A stretch of DNA of 37,954 nucleotides from NCBI GenBank assembly GCA_938016265.1, contig CALLWB010000140.1:1-37954 (forward strand), written 5' to 3'. The first letter of the stretch is position 1; every line of letters begins with the position of its first letter. The translations under genes and the position numbers were made by a program. This document shows positions 34,601 to 37,954 of this stretch, piece by piece. This stretch comes from an uncultured Saprospiraceae bacterium (GTDB lineage: Bacteria; Bacteroidota; Bacteroidia; Chitinophagales; Saprospiraceae). The notes beneath the pieces were generated by a model. That model was not told where the DNA came from. It saw only the letters and a program-made list of their open reading frames with translations, and ran no database searches.

Positions 34601-37600
34601 GTTTTCGGACTTAGTGGGGGAGGAGAGCGGATAGCCATCTTTGACCAAAACCAATGCTTGATAGATGAACTGAGATATGATGATGAATTGCCTTGGAGTA
34701 TTGTCCCTGACGGGAACGGCCCGACATTGTCTTTAATCGATCCAGCATTCGACAATTTGCTGCCTGGCTCCTGGGAAGCAAGTACTGCTATAAATGCACC
34801 TCTTGGAACCCCAGGAAGAGAAAATACCCCTTGTCCAACAGCTTTCGGTATTGAGGCTCCTTCTACAATTTGTGTTGGTGAACCTGCGGTGTATCGGGTA
34901 GTCTCCAACTATGACGCAGATTTTAGTTGGGTTATACAAGGAGGAACTCCAGCAACAGCAACTGGTGATTCTGTCGTCGTTACCTTTCAAAACCCTGGCC
35001 TGGCAGTCGTAGAGTTGCAATATTCCTATTATGAATGCTCCGGTAATAACTTCTCCATATTAAGCGCAATTGCTTGCAATACGCCACCGAATCCTCAAGC
35101 AGACAATTATACGGTAGATGAAGACAATGTTTTAAATGGCAATGTTTTAGACAACGACGTGGATCCTGAAAATGATGGGATGTCCGTTTCTATGATTAAT
35201 AATGTTACGAATGGAATATTAAACCTTAATCCAAATGGAAGTTTCACTTATACACCAACTGCCAACTACTTTGGAATGGATTCCTTTAGTTATGAAGTTT
35301 GCGATGATGGAAATCCGATACTTTGCGATCAGACGACGGTTACTATTACAATAAATAGTGTCAATGATGCTCCTATTGCGCAATATAACTCTAGCAATAT
35401 AGTAGAAGATACTCCAGGAGATATAACTATTTTAGCCAACGACAATGATCCTGATGGGAGTCTAGTCATCAGTTCGCTTTCTTTGATATCTACTCCGCCT
35501 GCTGCACAAGGCACGGCGAGCATTAACGGTAATGGCACAATAAGGTTCACTCCTGCGCCTAATTTCTTTGGTTCCGTGACTAGTTTTACCTATGAGATTT
35601 GTGATGACGGAAGCCCAGTACTTTGTGATCAAGCTGATGTTTTTATTAACGTTACTGCGGTCAATGATCAACCGTTAGCAACCAACGATAGCTACAACGG
35701 AGAGGAAGATCAGACGATTTCTGGCAATGTATTAGCGAACGACTCAGATATTGATGGGGATGCCTTGTCGTCATCAATAATTAGTCAACCAGCCAGTGGT
35801 TCCTTGACACTGAACTCCAATGGTAGTTTTGTATATGCGCCAATAACTAATTTTAATGGGACAGATTCGTTCAGTTATGAAGTGTGCGATAATGGAAATC
35901 CCGTACTTTGCGATCAGGCAATTGTTACTGTAAATGTGAATAGTGGTAATGATGCTCCGGTTGCCCAAAACAACTCAATTAATGTAGCGGAAGATATACC
36001 AACAAATGCTGCTGTATTGAATAACGACAATGACATTGACGGGAATTTGGATATTAGCACGCTTTCTTTGATTAGCACTCCACCAAGTTCAGAAGGCACC
36101 GTGAGTATTAATAGCAATGGCACCATTCGTTTTATACCTGCCCCCAATTTCTTTGGGCCTGTCAGTACGATCACTTATGAGATTTGCGATGAAGGAAGCC
36201 CGGTACTTTGCGATCAAGCGGACCTTGTTATAGCCGTTACTGCAGTCAATGATCAACCAATAACAAACAACGATAGTTACAGCGGAGACGAAGATCAGAT
36301 TATTTTCGGCGATATAATGACAAACGACTCTGATATAGAAGGAGACGCCTTGTCCTCATCAATAGTTAATCAACCGGACAATGGCTCCTTGTTGCTCAAC
36401 TCAAATGGCACCTTTGTCTACACCCCAATAGCTAATTTTAATGGAACGGATTCGTTCAGTTATGAAGTTTGCGATAATGGGAATCCGATACTTTGCAATC
36501 AGGCCTCCGTTGCAATCAATGTAAATAGTATCAATGATGCTCCGATAGCACTAAACAATACGCGTAATATAGTAGAAGATACTCCTGCAAGTAGAGGTGT
36601 ATTAAATAATGACAGCGACATTGATGGAAATTTAGTCATTAGTACGCTTTCTTTGATTACGACTCCGCCAGCCACAGAAGGCACGGTGGCCATAAATAGC
36701 AATGGGACCATTAGGTTTACTCCTGCGCCTAATTTCTTTGGGCCAGTTGCTAGTTTCACTTATGAGATTTGCGACGACGGAAGCCCGGTACTTTGCGATC
36801 AAGCCGATGTCTTTATTAACGTTGCTGCAGTTAATGATGAACCATTCGCAAACAGCGATAACTACAGCGGAGTCGAAGATCAGATGATCACTGGCAATGT
36901 ACTAACAAACGATTCGGATATAGAAGGAGATGCATTAACATCAACAATAATTAGCCAACCCTCCAATGGCTCGCTGACACTGAACTCCTTGGGTGATTTT
37001 ATCTACACCCCAGTCGCAAATTTTAATGGAACAGATTCGTTCAGCTATGAAGTATGCGATAATGGAAGTCCTGTGCTTTGCAATCAGGCGACAGTTCAAT
37101 TGGTAGTTGATGATTGTCCTGAATCGGTCATCTCCTCGATCCCAACCGAAGTCTGCTCCAACTCGATGATTAGTTTTTCTGCGGTCGATCAGGGAAGTGG
37201 GGTGACTTACAATTGGGATTTTGGGAGTACTGCGAATCCACAATTTGCAACTGGCTTGACGGCAACTACTAGTTTTAGTTCTTCTGGCAACTTGAGTATT
37301 TCCCTCACTGTTGTGAAAGGAAATTGTACCGAGGAGACCACCTCAATGATATCAATTTTAGAAGGTTCTTTTCAAGCAGATGCTGGTGCAGACAAGACGA
37401 TCTGCTCAGGGGAATCGATCTCAATAGGAGGTGTACCAACTGGTCCTACTGGGGCCACCTACAACTGGAGTCCTTCGACAGGGCTTAATTCTACTTTTGT
37501 GGCTAACCCTGTTGCATTTCCTACCGTTACCACCACTTATACGGTAGCGGTAAATTTAGGTACTTGCAGCATTACCGACCAGGTGACAATCGTGGTGGCA

Positions 37601-37954
37601 GATGCATTGATCGCAGATGCTGGGCCAGACCAATCAAATTGCGGTAGTGGTGTGCAAATCGGTGGTGCTCCGACTGGTGAGCCAGGAGCAAGCTATTCCT
37701 GGAGTCCGTCTTTTGGATTAAACGATCCGACCGTGGCCAATCCGATTTCCAATCATATTTCTTCAGTTACTTATACCGTCACTGTTTCGAAGAACGGATG
37801 TGAGGCAACTGATCAGGTGTTTGTACAGCGAAGCTATCCACCAAGTATCTCTGCGGGAGACGATCAGACGCTTTGTGCAGGAGATCCCGGACAAGGAGCT
37901 TTGCTAGGCGGCCCATTTAACTTGCCAGGCATTACCTATTCTTGGGCACCGACA
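31634..37954 (+). CDS. Giant secreted CotH / lamin-tail / cadherin-like protein (3' end outside window)
   Basis: An uninterrupted frame of at least 2,107 codons runs off the right edge. A signal peptide (LIALMLFAMKITTAQ) is followed by a lamin-tail domain (about residues 25-172), a chitobiase-like FN3 module (GASIYYTLDGSNPTI), and a CotH kinase-like domain (about 256-660, with FRRLRFRAGGNHWKTSMMGD and KWRMSVLDTDSGWA). A divergent InlB-type repeat (YRFSHWQ), two more lamin-tail domains (VVINEIHYHPA; IVLNEINYNSN) and a PKD-like domain come next. Seven cadherin-like units (about 1150-1825), one PKD domain and at least three PKD-like Ig units (CSGESISIGG, YNWSPSTGL) follow. CotH domains can phosphorylate secreted proteins. 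A surface adhesion or matrix role is inferred; a type IX sorting domain would be expected beyond the edge. Confidence 0.88.
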   Translation, partial: MTDMTNSLKCSVLIALMLFAMKITTAQLYINEVVPSNESVATDNAGEYDDILEIYNDGNVAVDLAGHYLSDNPADPLKWQIPSSNSSLTTISPGSFIVFWADNEPAQGILHLNFKLSSSGEQILLTAPNGTTRLDSIYFTSVAADTGFGRLPDGSTLLSALVPASPGATNNNSQPRMALPVISPPACVCSGAQTITIAAEPGASIYYTLDGSNPTINSSLYTGPFTVSTTGSVRAISSKVNYVDSEIETNAYVIGTNHDVSILSVNVDPEYMWSDTAGMYVVGTNGVTAFCSNTPANFWQEWEHPSNVTMFDEAGSLAFDVDGGLSIFGNCTRRYAQKGLQLKTKDKYPSPNIPYQVYPSRDQQEFRRLRFRAGGNHWKTSMMGDAIMHRLAENKVDLEIQSSRPSVMYINDEYWGIHNIRDNYSKHYYRYKFPKYQEDSIEIVRIAKSHWEFVVTEGDSLNLKSIYEYCLSNQPFNQSDYDYFSSKFDINNFLNYYMLQMWVQPSDWPSTTSPSNKIYWRSTNPTAKWRMSVLDTDSGWANVNHNTIQYMMVPGGSTSRNAPRSTILFRSCMQNAAFKNEFIQRYATQLNLMYEAGVVNAEIDNYKNLLDSEMAAHTALWGGQGGVADYPTWVNEVNKLKTFANTRSTNLRNHIANYFGLSTFGLTLNFNANTNGKVVVNSNFYEVPYNYNGTYFTNTPIEIHAIPEPGYRFSHWQETGETTATLYNSYTTATTLTPIFVPALDVVINEIHYHPADTLNEKEFVEIYNPGTEPRDLTKYEITSGFCFEFPEGTIIAPNEYILIAKDASNYLGNGYQVFQWIESQLSNNGENIVLQNPVKQTIDSLQYSDDLPWPLLADGFGKSLELDFPLPSTNEDGNNWHASAAVDGSPGAQNSMDCQTSAPSIVLNEINYNSNDLSNPGDWIELHNTTANTIDISNWEFYDSENSFALPTGTTIEAGGFLILAEDVTLFSSIFPHLEVSIDVLGGFVFGLSGGGERIAIFDQNQCLIDELRYDDELPWSIVPDGNGPTLSLIDPAFDNLLPGSWEASTAINAPLGTPGRENTPCPTAFGIEAPSTICVGEPAVYRVVSNYDADFSWVIQGGTPATATGDSVVVTFQNPGLAVVELQYSYYECSGNNFSILSAIACNTPPNPQADNYTVDEDNVLNGNVLDNDVDPENDGMSVSMINNVTNGILNLNPNGSFTYTPTANYFGMDSFSYEVCDDGNPILCDQTTVTITINSVNDAPIAQYNSSNIVEDTPGDITILANDNDPDGSLVISSLSLISTPPAAQGTASINGNGTIRFTPAPNFFGSVTSFTYEICDDGSPVLCDQADVFINVTAVNDQPLATNDSYNGEEDQTISGNVLANDSDIDGDALSSSIISQPASGSLTLNSNGSFVYAPITNFNGTDSFSYEVCDNGNPVLCDQAIVTVNVNSGNDAPVAQNNSINVAEDIPTNAAVLNNDNDIDGNLDISTLSLISTPPSSEGTVSINSNGTIRFIPAPNFFGPVSTITYEICDEGSPVLCDQADLVIAVTAVNDQPITNNDSYSGDEDQIIFGDIMTNDSDIEGDALSSSIVNQPDNGSLLLNSNGTFVYTPIANFNGTDSFSYEVCDNGNPILCNQASVAINVNSINDAPIALNNTRNIVEDTPASRGVLNNDSDIDGNLVISTLSLITTPPATEGTVAINSNGTIRFTPAPNFFGPVASFTYEICDDGSPVLCDQADVFINVAAVNDEPFANSDNYSGVEDQMITGNVLTNDSDIEGDALTSTIISQPSNGSLTLNSLGDFIYTPVANFNGTDSFSYEVCDNGSPVLCNQATVQLVVDDCPESVISSIPTEVCSNSMISFSAVDQGSGVTYNWDFGSTANPQFATGLTATTSFSSSGNLSISLTVVKGNCTEETTSMISILEGSFQADAGADKTICSGESISIGGVPTGPTGATYNWSPSTGLNSTFVANPVAFPTVTTTYTVAVNLGTCSITDQVTIVVADALIADAGPDQSNCGSGVQIGGAPTGEPGASYSWSPSFGLNDPTVANPISNHISSVTYTVTVSKNGCEATDQVFVQRSYPPSISAGDDQTLCAGDPGQGALLGGPFNLPGITYSWAPT
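35098..37107 (+). repeat. Seven-unit alternating tandem repeat inside the giant gene
   Basis: Cadherin-like units begin near 35116, 35401, 35702, 35985, 36287, 36571 and 36870. Odd units carry LNSNGSF and NFNGTDSFSYEVCDNGNP; even units carry ISTLSLISTPP and APNFFGPV with YEICDDGSPVLCDQADV. Spacing alternates between about 285 and 300 bp, so the real duplicating unit is a pair of about 585 bp. Calcium-binding DxDxDG-type loops (NDSDIDGD) are present in most units. Confidence 0.85.

Noticed and set aside
35098-37107. CRISPR-like or non-coding repeat array
   Set aside because: The repeats are in one continuous reading frame with codon-level variation and encode cadherin-like domains. Many minus-strand frames here are mirror images of the same repeats.
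1-37954. Prophage, suggested by tail-fibre-like proteins
   Set aside because: No capsid, terminase, portal, lysis or integrase gene is visible; both fibre-like proteins have signal peptides, which fits surface proteins.
1-37954. tRNA or rRNA genes
   Set aside because: No cloverleaf with a GGTTCGAATCC-type T-arm and no rRNA-like stretch was noticed on reading; a covariance search would settle it.

Overview
The window is a piece of a Bacteroidota chromosome, most likely from the Saprospiria group. Four things point there: A-rich leaders with almost no Shine-Dalgarno sequences, many Sec signal peptides ending in the residues AQ, GQ or SQ, a type IX secretion C-terminal sorting domain, and very long surface proteins built from lamin-tail, CotH, cadherin-like and PKD domains. 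I saw no rRNA, tRNA, CRISPR array or phage structural module. The species cannot be named from the sequence alone.

Left part, about 1-9 kb: an accessory region. It opens with the 3' end of an IS1182-type transposase. It continues with a probable GNAT/HTH toxin-antitoxin pair, a secreted DUF2059-like protein, a protein joining a TIR-associated N-terminal domain to a YwqG (DUF1963) domain, a three-gene HipB-HipS-HipT module, a small lipoprotein and an RRM protein. The genes are separated by long AT-rich gaps with strong palindromes, a 234-bp element bounded by 15-bp perfect inverted repeats, a decayed serine-hydrolase start, and a left/right pair of repeats that brackets one gene and recurs without a gene at 8.7-8.9 kb. 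This is the most unusual part of the window.

Middle part, about 9-23 kb: mostly secreted or surface proteins. They include a repeat protein with a C-terminal S74 intramolecular chaperone, Ig-like and FG-GAP/VCBS proteins (one with a type IX sorting domain), a 1,121-residue DUF4832-BIG2-CBM6-CBM9 protein that probably acts on polysaccharide, and a beta-helix lipoprotein. A NUDIX hydrolase sits among them.

Right part, about 23.6-31.3 kb: regulation and stress. A LytTR response regulator overlaps a propeller-type sensor histidine kinase. A Crp/Fnr-type regulator precedes a DJ-1/Hsp31 protein (hchA) and a nitroreductase, with an FNR-like palindrome placed for control of hchA. A soluble PAS histidine kinase follows.

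From 31.6 kb to the right edge runs one uninterrupted reading frame of at least 2,107 codons, truncated by the window. It encodes a giant secreted CotH/lamin-tail/cadherin-like protein with a seven-unit alternating tandem repeat. A dispersed REP-like repeat family (3.6, 10.9, 14.7 and 23.4 kb) is scattered over the whole window.
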